Below are positions 33,301 to 44,527 of a stretch of DNA of 64,000 nt, piece by piece. Source of the DNA: Strigamia acuminata (lineage: Eukaryota > Arthropoda > Chilopoda > Geophilomorpha > Linotaeniidae); NCBI GenBank assembly GCA_949358305.1, contig OX442324.1:7411601-7475600 (forward strand). Direction: 5' to 3'. The notes under the pieces were generated by a model. It ran no database searches and was not told the origin of the DNA. It saw nothing but the letters and a program-made list of their open reading frames with translations. How positions within the stretch are numbered: the first letter of the stretch is position 1; each line of letters starts with the position of its first letter. The position numbers were made by a program, and so were the translations under genes.

Positions 33301-36300
33301 AATGTTCCCAATTCTTCGTCGATGGCTTCACGCCATTTCGGAGCGTCGTGGAATTTCGGAATTTCAGAATAAGATGATGGCTCTGTACGGCAAAGATGAG
33401 CGGCATGTTGAGGACCGGGAATCGTGGGCAGTGTGTGCTCCATATTGCCGAAAAAGAAAAGTTCCGGATCGTACGGAAGATTGTTCATAACACAGAATTC
33501 TTCAATGTCGTTTCTCGAGCGAAGTCGGAGATTGGGTTCCGGGAAATAATAAACATCGGTGTCTATGCAACCAGGCCGTTGATCTTTTCGAAGGTGCTCT
33601 TCCCGAATCCATCGTCTAAAGACTGTATCGCCGCCTATATATCGCCAGTAGAAAGATGTTTTCCCCGCTGATGCTGCTGCAACATGAGTAGGGCCAGGAG
33701 GTAAAGGAGATATGGCCCCCTGATCGAATATTGGCATCATGTGCTGTAGAACGTTTCGACCATCTCTTCTACGTGTTGTGACAAAGCGTAGCGGCGATCC
33801 AGGCGGTGAAAGCTCGGGTGAACTGGTTTGGGACGTTTCCGGTGATACATGTGCAGACTGAATCTGTTGCAATTCTGCCGCGTCCGGTTGAATTGCTTCT
33901 TCAACGATCTGTCCAACATCTTCATCGGTATCCTGCCCTTCCTCTTGATAAAGGATAGGGTACGATGCTGATCGTCCCAAACTCGCAGAATCTGGTAATG
34001 CCAGTGCGCACGCTTCTACTAACTGACGTTCAGGTGTCTTAAGCGGGGAAATGTGCACTAGTGGGATGGATATCGATTTGGAAACCGATCCATTTCCATC
34101 ATCATCGTCGTCATCATCATCATCCAATGCATTCGATGAATCTCCATCAGAGTCGGCTTTTGGCCAATCCAAATAGTGGACGTTATCGTCAAACGAAACT
34201 CGTTGTTGTTGACCAACATCGGGTTCTTCGAAAATTTGGTTGCGATGACCATTCTGGCTCCTCAGTGTTCTCTTATAGGATTGATGTTCATCAATGCGTA
34301 CGTGAGTTGATTCTGTTACGCTATTGTCCACAGGATTCCATATACGGTAACCGCGTGTGCCAGTGGCGTAGCCTACGAGGAAACCTTCCCAAGCACGGGG
34401 GTCGAGCTTTCTGCGTCCCGGTGCAGTGAAGTGCACCCAGCACTTAGATCCGATTTTTCTCAGATGACGCAAAGAAAGAGCACGTTGCCGCCAAAGTATA
34501 TATGGCACTTGGTTGTTCAAACGGGAATGTGGACTTCGCTTTTTGATGTACGCAAAGTTGACAGCGAGTTCAGCCCATAAACCGGCCGGAAGTTGTGTCC
34601 CTTGTTGGACAGCCCTGATGTGGTCAGCCATTGTCCTGTTTATTCTTTCGGCCGTACCATTCATTTGAGGGCTTGAAGGGTTAGTTCGCTGCCCCTGGAT
34701 CCCTTTTTCGTTCAAGTACTGTTGGAATTCATTCGACATGAATTCGCCGCCCCTATCGGATCGAAAGGCTTTGGCGCGTGTGTTTGCAACACGCTCGACC
34801 CTGGCGACGATCTCCTTGAAGCACGAAAAGACTTGGGATTTCTGAGCTAAAGGGGTAATCCAGGTGTACCGTGTCGCATCGTCAATCACGGTGAAAACGA
34901 AGCGAGCGCCCCCAAATGAAGGAACAGGATACGGTCTCCACACGTCCATGTGCAAGAGGTCAAGCGGCTTGGAGGTAGAAGGATGTGGATCCGGCTTATG
35001 AGAAGCCCTGATGGACTTCGCAATGCGACAGTCATTGCACGCTAATTCTTGTGACACTTCCGCAGGTTCGAGTCCATACACGTTGTCATTATTGGCTAAT
35101 AACCGCATCGCGTTGGTGTGTAGATGTCCAAGGCGACTATGCCACAAGCCGGTTGCGTCTTTGACGGAAGCAGGGTTGGCAAGGACTTTCTTTGGTAATT
35201 GGACAGGATTTGCAATAACCTTCTTTTGTGATGGAGAAGGGTTATCAGCGGATTGGACGGCAGGAGGAGATGTGGTAGGTGGAGGACTACTCGGAATATG
35301 TTGGAGAGCATTGGCATAGGATTGGACTGGAGGATTTGCGTGGACAGGTAAAAGTTGTGACATGGGTGTAGGATTAGTGGCAGCCGAAATTGACGTCGGG
35401 GCCTCAGTCGCAGGCAATGGCGGCATTTGAATCCTAAAATCTGAGATATTCTGTTGCTTTGACTTTTGCTTCCTTGGCTTCGGAATATTCACGAAGTCAA
35501 CTTCCGTTGTGACGAATGTCTGTACGGGTGATTGTTGAATTATCGGTGAAGACGTAGTGGCAACAGTTGGATTAGTGCACAACCCATCCACGTAGTAAAG
35601 TCCTCCTTTCTCCTTTGCTTTCAAAACGGCACTGGTGATATCGGATTGATAAATGTGGACTTCTCCATTGAAGATATGTATATGGTGACGCGTCTTATCA
35701 ATTTTGGACACTGAGATTAAATTCGCCTCGAAATTAGGTGCATAAAGCACGTTTGTCAATGTCACATTGCAATGAGAATTGTCCACACGTGTTTGTAGTT
35801 GAACACTTCCTCTGCCCGTCACTTGCGATTTTCCTTGTCCCAGCTCGATGTCAAATGGGACAATGTTCGTAAAGTCAGAAAACCACGATCGTACGTGGGA
35901 GACATGATCCGTGGCACCGCAATCAACTATCCATTCGTTGGATTGCATTAGGTGGGCAACAGGATGTTCAACAATCTGCGGAGCATTTACGAAAAACACT
36001 GCGTTGCGAACCGGATGAGAATTTCCTCTCGGGCGATTGTCCTCGGGTTTGGGAGCCGAGTTCTTGCCACGCTTTTTGCTCTTGCTTCGAGAGCGTTGAA
36101 AAGAAGCTGCCGGTTGCTGGTTCCGGTCATCACGTTTGGGATATGGGCACTTGTTCGCGTAGTGGCCCATCTCATGACAATTAAAGCATTTGACCTGCGA
36201 TAATGGACGACGTGGACGTGAGCCTTGACGAGATTGCTGTGGATTCTGGGCAGACGCGTGAGCTGATGATGAAACGTTATGCATTCCTATTGATTTAAGG

Positions 36301-36809
36301 CGAAGGTATTCTGCAATCAATTGTTCGGACACTTTAGCCGGTGTAAAATTTGCTAGAGGCCAGTGGTATATTGCGAACGTGGCCTGAGCATATTCTGGAG
36401 GTAGGCGATTAAGATATTGGTAAGCGTGATGCTTGTCCGACTCCTCTTCCTGCATATCTCGTAATTGGATTACGTGCAGATCAACGCGACCCACGAAATC
36501 GACCATGTCCTCGTTTGGCTCGAAGTGGAGACTTAGAAATTGCCATCTCATGGCTGCTTGACGAGCCAGAGAGCTGGGAGCGAAGATTTTTGACAAGATA
36601 TTCCATGCTTCTTTCGGGGTATTTGCGTTGTCCAGTGTGGAGCGTTTTGCCTCGCTCACGTGGCAATAAATGTGTCCCAACGCCTTATCCTTCTTCATCA
36701 TGTATTTTTCAGTCTCTTTGGGTATTAAAGTCAATAAATAGTCGGCCTCTTTCTCCTCGGCTACATGTCTCCTTCGGATTTCAGGAGCATGCACATGGCG
36801 CGACGCCAT
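33301..36809 (-). pseudogene. Copia D Gag-protease-integrase-RT start
   Basis: A long open frame of about 1170 codons. It has Gag, CCHC (CFNCHEMGHYANKC), protease VDCGATDH, integrase HHCC (WHSRLGHLHTN, CNDCRIAK), DDE (DVWRP, RSDRGGEF, SPQMNGTAER), a linker with nine Asp in a row, then KWREAIDEELGTF at the start of RT. The first Asp box reads DVWRP where Gly is usual. The frame's apparent start at 36809 is wrong: gag begins at 36880 in another frame (next entry). It breaks at the C1 insertion at 33300. Confidence 0.88.
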
Positions 36810-36880
36810 GATTCATAATTGTTTATGCCTAACATTGGACATTTTCCAACCGTTGGCTCCGCGTATCCGGATTTCTGCAT
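36770..36880 (-). pseudogene. Copia D Gag start, out of frame
   Basis: ATG at 36880 begins a Gag N-terminus like that of copia B (NNYESWRRAMCMLLKSEG). The frame then closes because about 7 bases are missing near 36770 relative to B. The rest of gag-pol follows in another frame. This disables the element independently of the insertions. Confidence 0.82.
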
Positions 36881-37798
36881 CCTGGCGTGAAAATGCGTAG
36901 ATTCGTAGAATTGCACACCGCGCAAACACAAAGGCTTTGAGAGTGGTACGGGCGTCGTCGAAGAAACTCGCAGCACTGCACAATCCGATGGCACAATCAC
37001 GAACACTAATCGACGCACTTTCGAGGCGGAAAACCACAAATTGGGAGCCGATGCTACAATCAGCTGATAACCTAGAGTAAGTGGCCCCCTAGTGTCCTTT
37101 GTGACCTCCTGAGGCCGCGGGAATACTAGGTGGCGCAGGGCTCAGCCTTACTCTAGAATACAACAATAGCTTGGACAGAATTGTCCGAAGGGCTATTGCG
37201 ATTCTAATAATGACCCAACCAAAATACCCTTAATCCTAACAATAATAATATTGACAAGAAGGAGAAATAGGTGAGTCGGTTGCGGTTGCAATCTTCGTGC
37301 AAATGAAGGCACGGCAAAGCTTTCTCGAAAAGCTGGAGAAAGCGCAAATTTGGATTCGAAAATCCAAATTCTTCTCGAATAAATCGAGGCTCTTCGTAAA
37401 GATACAAAAATCGTCGAAAATAAATAGATCGACGTGAGATCGGCGATACTGTATACACGCCAGGGTGTATACAGCGAGAAATGTCTCGTTTCCGTCGATA
37501 TCCGTCGTCGAAACGTTGTTGATTCCAAAAATCGGCGAAAAACTGAAAATAAACAAAATTCGCCTAAGAATTCGCGAGACCGCGCAATTCTTGACGAAAT
37601 TAAACGTAGAATCGTGTGGTGGACAACACTGGTCGTGTCCAAACGTCGGTGACACGTCGGCGATACAAAAATAAGCCCGAAAATCGTCGTAATCTGCAAA
37701 AAGACAAATTGCCGCAAAAATTCACGAAATTCGCGAAATTTTTCGGCAATCAAAACGAAAATGTTATGAAGCATAGCCAACCATCCTCTGCTACCAAT
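36881..37798 (-). promoter_or_regulatory. Copia D leader with initiator tRNA-Met primer site
   Basis: The PBS (37781-37796, sense TGGTAGCAGAGGATGG) matches the complement of the animal initiator tRNA-Met 3' end over 16 bases, the best match in the window. It is two bases from the LTR. The leader is about 900 bases, without a conserved frame, and carries the two-hairpin structure. Confidence 0.82.
37072..37198 (-). ncRNA. Two-hairpin leader structure of copia D
   Basis: Hairpin 1 has a perfect 10-bp stem, CTAGAGTAAG (37072-37081) with CTTACTCTAG (37147-37156), enclosing GGCCGCGGGAA. Hairpin 2 has outer stem CAATAGC/GCTATTG (37164-37170 and 37192-37198), inner stem GGACA/TGTCC, a short GAAT-type loop and a one-sided GAAGG bulge. 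Same layout as copia A, B and F. Confidence 0.7.
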
Positions 37799-38191
37799 TG
37801 TAGCAGAGGAGAGCGGCGCAATTCGGTTTTTAAACCGAAAGTGGAAGCGAATGGCGTCGTACGACTCGTACGAACGTGAACGCGAATGCGACATGACAAC
37901 TAACGAAGGCGCGCGGCTTATGGCCGCTTATGTGTGCTGACCGTAACACCAAATGTGTTCTAATAACTAAGGCTAATGTTTAAAATCATAAAAGCTTTAA
38001 TTAATAAAGAAAAACTTACAAAATGACTCCTTTTCAGAGTTGGTAAAGTGAGAGAGCACATATCGCTGTGCGTGGCCATCTTGGATGGTAGAAGATACAA
38101 GAACGACACCTTGTGTCGGAATTAAGCGTTATATAATAACAAAACATGTGATATCATAAACAAAAGCTAGGAAACGCATGATACTTCATGC
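37799..38191 (-). repeat. 5' LTR of copia D, truncated by copia E
   Basis: It begins TGTAGCAGAGGAG beside the PBS and runs 393 bp to where the LTR of copia E starts. By comparison with copia B, about 150 bp (the start of the LTR in element sense) are missing and are not seen to the right of E. Confidence 0.8.
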
Positions 38192-38718
38192 TGTAGGTAA
38201 CCGGTAGCAGAGGAGCGCGCAGATGTCGGCAAATTGCCGATTGGAAGCGTGAATGAATGCAAACAAAATGGCGTCGTGCTTTGTGCACGACGTCGCCGAT
38301 ACGTTACGTATCGATACAGAAACGGCGCGCGACTAAAGGTCGCTTATAAGCCGTGAACTAGCACATGAAGTGCTTTAAATCAATGACAAATAGTTAAAAC
38401 TATAAATGCAATTTAATAAAAGGAAAATTCTTACATATACTGGTTTGAAATCGTGAGAGCTGCACAAACCCATGTGCAGCGCCATGTTGGAATCGAGATA
38501 AGAGTGTCACAGCACTCTGGTGACAAGAAAAAGCATTACAAATGGAAACAATAGAACAAATCATGTTTTACATTACACTCGTACGGAATTACGTACGGGA
38601 CAATTCAAAACAGAACTCTAGTTAAATAAACAGTGAATATCGAGATAATAATATAGAATATGAAATACTAAATTAAATAACATTTGATATCGACCAAATG
38701 GCGGTCTTTAGACCAACA
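38192..38718 (-). repeat. 3' LTR of copia E
   Basis: About 527 bp from TGTAGGTAACC to GACCAACA, similar to the LTR of B in its right two-thirds. Eleven bases inside the left end is GGTAGCAGAGGA, a copy of the initiator tRNA-Met primer-site sequence. Confidence 0.8.
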
Positions 38719-38925
38719 AATCCCCCCTTCAATCTTAAATGTTCAGGGGAAATACAAACACATACTGGAATTACAGTGTAAACATTAATTCAAAAGATAA
38801 ATAATAAAGTCGAATCACCGAGCCGGGTACTGTAATTGAAAAACTCTACGAAAGCCCGAATATTCCCACTGAAACTCGATGACTCTAACAATCGGGAAAA
38901 ACAAATTAGGAATGTCACGATAAAG
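38719..38925 (-). promoter_or_regulatory. Copia E polypurine tract and 3' untranslated stretch
   Basis: The minus strand reads GAAGGGGGGATT (38719-38730) next to the LTR, as in B. The rest aligns with the 3' untranslated stretch of B and contains no gene. Confidence 0.82.
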
Positions 38926-40138
38926 TTACAATCGGAAAATCGGAGAAATCAACGATTGTAAACGTTCCGATCCGAGCCACTTCGTGAAGATGTCGGCGAC
39001 GTTGAGATTGCCGGGCACTTTTCGGAGTTTGAAACGTCCCGCCGTATACCACTCCCTGAGCCAGTGATATCGCACACGAATGTGTCGAGTTTTCGAAGTT
39101 TTGACATCGTTGGAAGTAAACTGTATGGCCGAGAGAGCATCGGAATAAATGACGGGTTGCGATAATCGGTTGAGGATCGGAAACTGAAGATAAACGTGGT
39201 CCAACCAGTAAAGTTCCTTGACGCACTCAACAAGGGCGATGAACTCCGCTTCCATTGTTGAGCACGCCACGGTGGACTGTTTTCGGCAAGACCAGCCAAT
39301 GGGAATGTTGCCGATGAAAGTAATATAACCGCCGAAACTTAATGATGTCTCCGGATCGCATGCTCACGAAGCGTCGGTGTAAGCCCACAATTGTGAAGAT
39401 GTACAGCCGGATAATTCGATGCAAAAGTGCGCGGTGTTAGCGACGTACTGTAGAACTTGAAGTAATGCTCGAATGTGGGTCTTATTATAGCAGGTGCAAT
39501 AATTGGATAACGGAGTAAAGTATATCGGGGCGCGTCCTCGAAGCCAAGAATAACAGCGATCCTATCAGCGAGCGGTATGGGAAATCTTCCAAATTCTCGG
39601 TCGATCCTCTGACGATTGTCGTCCCGGGTGTCACGGGAACTTTCACGAGCTTGTTGGTCGAGGTACCGAACTTTTTGATGATCTTCGCAATATAAGCACG
39701 TTGGGAAATGAATGTGCGTCCCATATCACGGATGAACTCGACGCCTAACAACTTCGTAATCGGACCGAGATTGACGATTTGGAATTTCGAACTGATAAGT
39801 CGGATCAATTGGTCGAAAACATTGTCGGACGCGTAGAATAAAATAATATCGTCCACGTAGACTAACATGATAGCGGAATTTCCGAAGACGTAGACACAAT
39901 TGCACGCGGGCATTCTTCGGAATCCGAGGTCTCAAAGCGTTTCGTCCAATTTTTCGAACCACTGTCTTCCAGACTGGTGAAGTCCGTATAGTGACTTGAT
40001 GAGTAGCCACACATTGTTGGGGTTGGAACATGTGGCACCTGCAGGGATTCGCATATAGACCTTGTGTTTAAGTTCACCATACAGGTACGCACATTTCACA
40101 TCTAAGTGTGCATCCTTCCAACCACGCAACACGACGAG
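38926..40138 (-). pseudogene. Copia E RT and RNase H, several lesions
   Basis: Nearly the same protein as B over the RT end and RNase H (YVDDIILF, MEAEFIALVECVKEL, RHIRVRYHWLREW). Lesions seen against B: a TGA near 39935 in place of Arg, a deletion of several bases near 39495 that shifts the frame, and a TGA near 39366 in place of Trp within the RNase H start. Copia F interrupts the RT at ACGAG (40134-40138). Confidence 0.88.
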
Positions 40139-40593
40139 TATTGATTATCTAGAAGACCTGTCATGGCTGGAATAACTTGGAAACCGTATTAAAACTGTTG
40201 CGGGACACCGCATTTCGCGTCCGCCATTTGTTTATTCTTAAACATGAGAACTGACTCGAAAAACACCTGTTTCGAGGCTACAAAGCTTGAATAGAATTGT
40301 TAACAAACAATGATTTATTCTTTACATAACCAAAAGTAAAGCAAACTGACATAAACAATCGATAATGTAAACAAACACAATGGATAACCTAAATATAAGC
40401 GCTCCTTTGAGCAAATAACATATGGGCATGTCATTGCTAATAAATGCATTGATTGGGGTACTTAACACAGAACAGAGGTTAAAAATCATTATCAATCAAT
40501 GCAGCAAAGTTCCGAAATTACAACGACACGCCTGTTGCATTTAACCGCAAATATGCAACTAAATTAGCTCAAACAGTTGGGCATAAACTAACA
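40139..40593 (-). repeat. 3' LTR of copia F
   Basis: 455 bp from TATTGATTATC to ACTAACA. Compared with the other LTR it lacks 7 bp beside the GAATAGAAT word near 40280. A purine-rich stretch in sense (AAAGGGGGACT, 40594-40604) lies directly inside it and is the PPT. Confidence 0.9.
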
Positions 40594-40610
40594 AGTCCCC
40601 CTTTGCGCAA

Positions 40611-41769
40611 CTATTTGACAATTACAAAAATATGCTCACAGGGCTTACCCAATCTGTTACGCGGCAACCACTTTGTCATCAAATCCGCGATGTTCAATTC
40701 GCCAGGCACATGTTTAATACTAAACACGCCTTTTTCATACCAATCACGGAGAAAGTGCAATTTAACATCTATATGTTTATTTGCACGGTTTTCGATTTTA
40801 TTTTTCGCATAGTTGATTGCCGGCATGCTGTCGGCGTAGACGCAAGGGACATTTCGGTCGAAACATAAGATGATATCTGCCTCGTATAAACGTTCTAGCC
40901 ATATCACTTCTCTCACGCCATCGACAACTGCGAGAAACTCGTTCTCCATAATGCTCAGAGAAGTCATGGATTGTTTTCTACAATTCCATGAAATCGGAAC
41001 CCCTCCCAAATGTACTATGTGACCACCAAAGCTTCTTCTACTGTCTTGGTCCAAAGCGAAGGACGCGTCCGTGTAGACTGTTAAATTGTTGTTTTTACAA
41101 TTAGCTAAGTTGATAACATAATCGGGAGTATTCGCCAGATATCTCAACACTTGTATTAGCATTTTAACATGCCTATTAGAGTGGGTCTCATTGTATTGAG
41201 ATAACACAATGACGCTGAAAAGGATATCTGGACGCGTTCTGTTCGTGATAAATAGTAAACTCCCTACTAGGGACCTGTATGGGAATGTTGAGTTAATTTG
41301 CTCGCCTGTTTGCACCTTCTGGATCATGGTGCCAACAGTGATTGGAATCTTAATTTTATGGCACGGATCAATGTCATATTTCCTAACTAACTTCGCAATA
41401 TAACTCTTTTGATGCACTAAAATGTCCCCATTTTTCCTCTCAAAATGAATCCCCAATAGTAGAGTCACTGGCCCAAGGTTGACAATTTCAAAGCTCTCTT
41501 GAATCCACTCGATGATACATTGTTCAACGAAAGCATCACGACTAAACAAAACAATGTCGTCGACGTAAAACAAAAGGACGGCATCTGAGCCGTAATTATA
41601 TACGCAATTCAGTCCTAAGACTGGAGTAAATCCTATTTCTAGTAATCGTTCGTGGAGCTTGAAATACCACATCCTTCCGGACTGGTGAAGTCCGTATAAG
41701 GATTTGACTAACCGCCAACATTTGTGTTGGTTCTCCTTGGTCCGGAAGCCCTTCGGGATATTGATGTAT
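40611..41769 (-). pseudogene. Copia F RT (C-terminal part) and RNase H
   Basis: Open frame ending at 40611. RT motifs [25 protein letters not shown] and RTRPDILFSV; RNase H with YTDASFALD, MENEFLAVVDGVRE and a YADSMPAINYAKN stretch. The RNase H box has Asn in MENEF where A and J have Ser or Ala, probably tolerated. The copia H element interrupts at TGTAT (41765-41769); the RT continues at 43915. Confidence 0.9.
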
Positions 41770-42088
41770 TGTTAGAATGTGATATGTTATTGCCGTGTAT
41801 AGTATACATATCTCTGGGTCGTATTAACAAGTGATAATGTGCTATTTAGTCTGCACTTTGTTTATGTTTGCTTTTATAAACAAACACGATGTTTGTTTAC
41901 ATATTATTTGTATATGCTGCCTAAAGGTGGCGCTTGTTGTAAAAGAGTCACGTGACAAGCTAATAAAACCTCACTTGATGTTATGTTTCTCACCTGCAAA
42001 GATGGCGTCTCTTTATTTCACCTGATAACATTTCCAATCCACAGCAGTAACTAAACTATCTGCATGAGTTCACAACTGAAACTCAACA
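41770..42088 (+). repeat. 5' LTR of copia H and adjacent primer site
   Basis: 319 bp from TGTTAGAATG to CTCAACA. Directly after it, at 42090, the sequence reads GGTTATGG. That is the start of the PBS of Drosophila copia, which is primed by a 5' half of initiator tRNA-Met. Only eight bases match before the sequence departs, probably at a deletion edge. Confidence 0.85.
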
Positions 42089-43595
42089 AGGTTATGGTTG
42101 GTGAACAGAAGAGACTAGGACCAACTAATTTAACAAACAACACAACAAAGAGCACGTCTAATCCTGAGGAAGCAAGACTTTGGCATGAGCGGCTAGGACA
42201 CATCTACTTTCCAAGCGTACAGGCAATGAGCAAAGGAAATGCAGTAGTTGGACTGCCAATCCTGGATGTGCCAATCACTCAGTGCGACGTTTGCACAGAA
42301 GGCGGTTTCTCATAAGTCATTGCCAGGAATTAGATCAACAGAGCCACTCCAGTTGCTACACATGGATGTATGTGGAGCATTTAGCACACCAACACTCTCG
42401 GGGAACATATACTTCTTAACTATCACGGACGACTTCTCTCGTTATTCAACAGTCTACTTAATGAAGAAGAAGGACGAAGTATTTGACATTTTTCAAAAGC
42501 ACGTGAAACGCATAGAACGATTGCTTGCAAAATCGGTTCTAGCCATTCGTACGGATAACGGGATGGAGTTCTGCTCAAACAAGTTTGGAGAGTACCTCCA
42601 AGGACTAGGAATCGCCCACGAGAGGACTAACGCGTACACTCCAGTCCAAAATGGCGTTTCCGAGAGACTTAACCAGACATTAGCAAATGGAATGCGAGCG
42701 CTTGTATACGATGCCGGCTTGGAACATCGATTCTGGGGAGAAGCCATCCTGACTTTCAACTACCTCAGGAACAGGATCGCAAAGCTGAATTCGGACAAGA
42801 CGCCGATGGAATTGTACTACGGACGGAAACCATCACTTAGACATTTGAGAAAATTCGGAAGTCTATGCTTCGTGCAAAAGAGAGTACGAGATGGGAAGAT
42901 AGACAACAAAAGTTTGCACGGGATCATGCTTGGATATTCCAGGATTACCAAAGGATATCGAGTATGGCTACCAGAATTCTCTAAAGTCATTGAAACAGGC
43001 AATGTTAAATTTGTGGAAAGCAAGCGCGGAGTTGAAGGCGTGCTGGGCCTACCGGAAAATCATACGACCTTTATTGACAATTTAAACAATAAACCGGACG
43101 ACAACAACGATCGTCAGTACTACTCGGATGAGGACGTCAGGCCGCCGCTCCAACCGCCACAACCACTTAAGAAGGAAGTAGACGAGATATATCATCCTAT
43201 TAAATCGAAGTTTAGATTTGAAGATCAAAAACTTCAAGCGAACCTGCCAGCGGTCGCACCACAAGCGAGGGGAGAAATTTCAGATCCAGTTCGGACTATA
43301 CCTCCGCTTGTTTGGAAGAAAATAGAGAAGATGAGACCAACAGGACAGAGGGATATGACACACCTAAGTTACGCTCAACACCAGACGTAAAGCCTTATTG
43401 TGCTCAATATAACCTTCCAGTCCCAGAACATCTTTTCAAGGACAAGAGGAAGACAAAGCTTTCTGAATCAAATGCAGCATCGGACGACTTGAGCTTTGAT
43501 TTCGAAATTAATCATCTTGACGTGTGCATACCTGTTGTAATTGCTTCCTCATTGACCTAACTGTCTTGAATAATTGTTAATACGAGGGGGCCGAT
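42089..43595 (+). pseudogene. Copia H integrase remnant
   Basis: It starts with a few bases of leader joined to the end of protease. It then holds integrase HHCC (WHERLGHIYFPS, CDVC), DDE with DVCGAF, RTDNGMEF and YTPVQNGVSERLN, and the integrase C-terminus and linker (YSRITKGYRVWLP). Frames change near 42295 and near 43350. After INHLDV the sequence jumps to the last codons before the PPT (43582-43595), so RT and RNase H are cleanly missing. Confidence 0.87.
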
Positions 43596-43914
43596 TGTTA
43601 GAATGTGATATGTTATTGCCGTGTATAGTATACATATCTCTGGGTCGTATTAACAAGTGATAATGTGCTATTTAGTCTGCACTTTGTTTATGTTTGCTTT
43701 TATAAACAAACACGATGTTTGTTTACATATTATTTGTATATGCTGCCTAAAGGTGGCGCTTGTTGTAAAAGAGTCACGTGACAAGCTAATAAAACCTCAC
43801 TTGATGTTATGTTTCTCACCTGCAAAGATGGCGTCTCTTTATTTCACTTGATAACATTTCCAATCCACAGCAGTAACTAAACTATCTGCATGAGTTCACA
43901 ACTGAAACTCAACA
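43596..43914 (+). repeat. 3' LTR of copia H
   Basis: 319 bp, the same as 41770-42088 except a C/T in TTTCAC[C/T]TGATAAC. Preceded by the PPT ACGAGGGGGCCGAT and followed by TSD TGTAT. Confidence 0.93.
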
Positions 43915-44527
43915 TGTATTGTGGCACATCAAGGTCTCCGTACAAGTACGCAGACTTGATGTCGAGATGTGTATCTCGCCAGCCTTGCAGAACCACAAGA
44001 GAACAAAAGAATATCAGTACGAGAACAAAGTTGACCACTGGTGAGAATATCTCAGTAAAGTCAACCCCTTCTTTCTGCCCAAAACCTTGCGCAACTAAAC
44101 GTGCTCTCGAGCGTTTAATTGCCCCAGTGTAGTCACGCTTGATTTTATAAATCCATTTTGTTCCCAGTAAATTCATCCCTTCGGTTTTATCAACTTCCTC
44201 GTAAACCTTTCTGTCATTAAAGATATTAATTTCGTCATCCATGGCATCCTGCCAGTTGGATTTGTTCGGGTCAGACATAGCTTCTTCAAATGTGTCTGGT
44301 TCTACGGATGCATGACCAGCAAACCCAATGGTCTCATCCTCTGCCTTGAAGTTGAAACAATCCGCATCGTACAAATAGCCTTCTTCCTTACACCATTTTA
44401 TCACATCAACCCGACTGCGAATTTTATCGTTTAGTGGTGTAAAGTACATCACATCAACTTTCCCCGCCGTTTCACCACTCTTCCTAACGGTTTCAGTTCT
44501 TTTCCATTTACTCATATCGAGAACTTT
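43915..44527 (-). pseudogene. Copia F linker and RT N-terminal half
   Basis: Same frame as the gag-pol that ends at 44528-44530, after the TGA. It encodes the end of the linker (ETVRKSGETAGKVDVMYF) and the RT start (LGTKWIYKIKRDYTG, RARLVAQGF, FSPVVNFVLVLIFF, LDIKSAYLYGDL). It runs to the insertion site of copia H. An ATG at 44515 could restart translation, but this is the normal internal position of the polyprotein. Confidence 0.88.

Larger units (their letters stand above)
33296..38191 (-). mobile_element. Copia element D, main part
   Basis: Minus-strand copia with part of its 5' LTR (37799-38191), PBS, leader, gag-pol and a displaced continuation at 420-640. Copia C1 split it in the RT. 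Copia E inserted in its 5' LTR. Another copia LTR cut it at 419/420. The RT core, RNase H and 3' LTR are outside the window or lost. Related to copia B and E. Confidence 0.87.
41770..43914 (+). mobile_element. Copia element H, short deletion derivative
   Basis: 2145 bp with two 319-bp LTRs (41770-42088 and 43596-43914) that differ at one base by eye. The TSD is TGTAT (41765-41769 and 43915-43919). Inside is only part of the protease-integrase region. Gag, the protease core, RT and RNase H are deleted, so H depends on proteins from other copies. Related to C1 (same PPT, similar integrase). Near-identical LTRs indicate recent movement. Confidence 0.93.

Noticed and set aside
37781-37812. tRNA-like words (CCTCTGCTACCA) as possible tRNA genes
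   Set aside because: Only the acceptor end is present, at primer sites and LTR edges; no cloverleaf can be formed.
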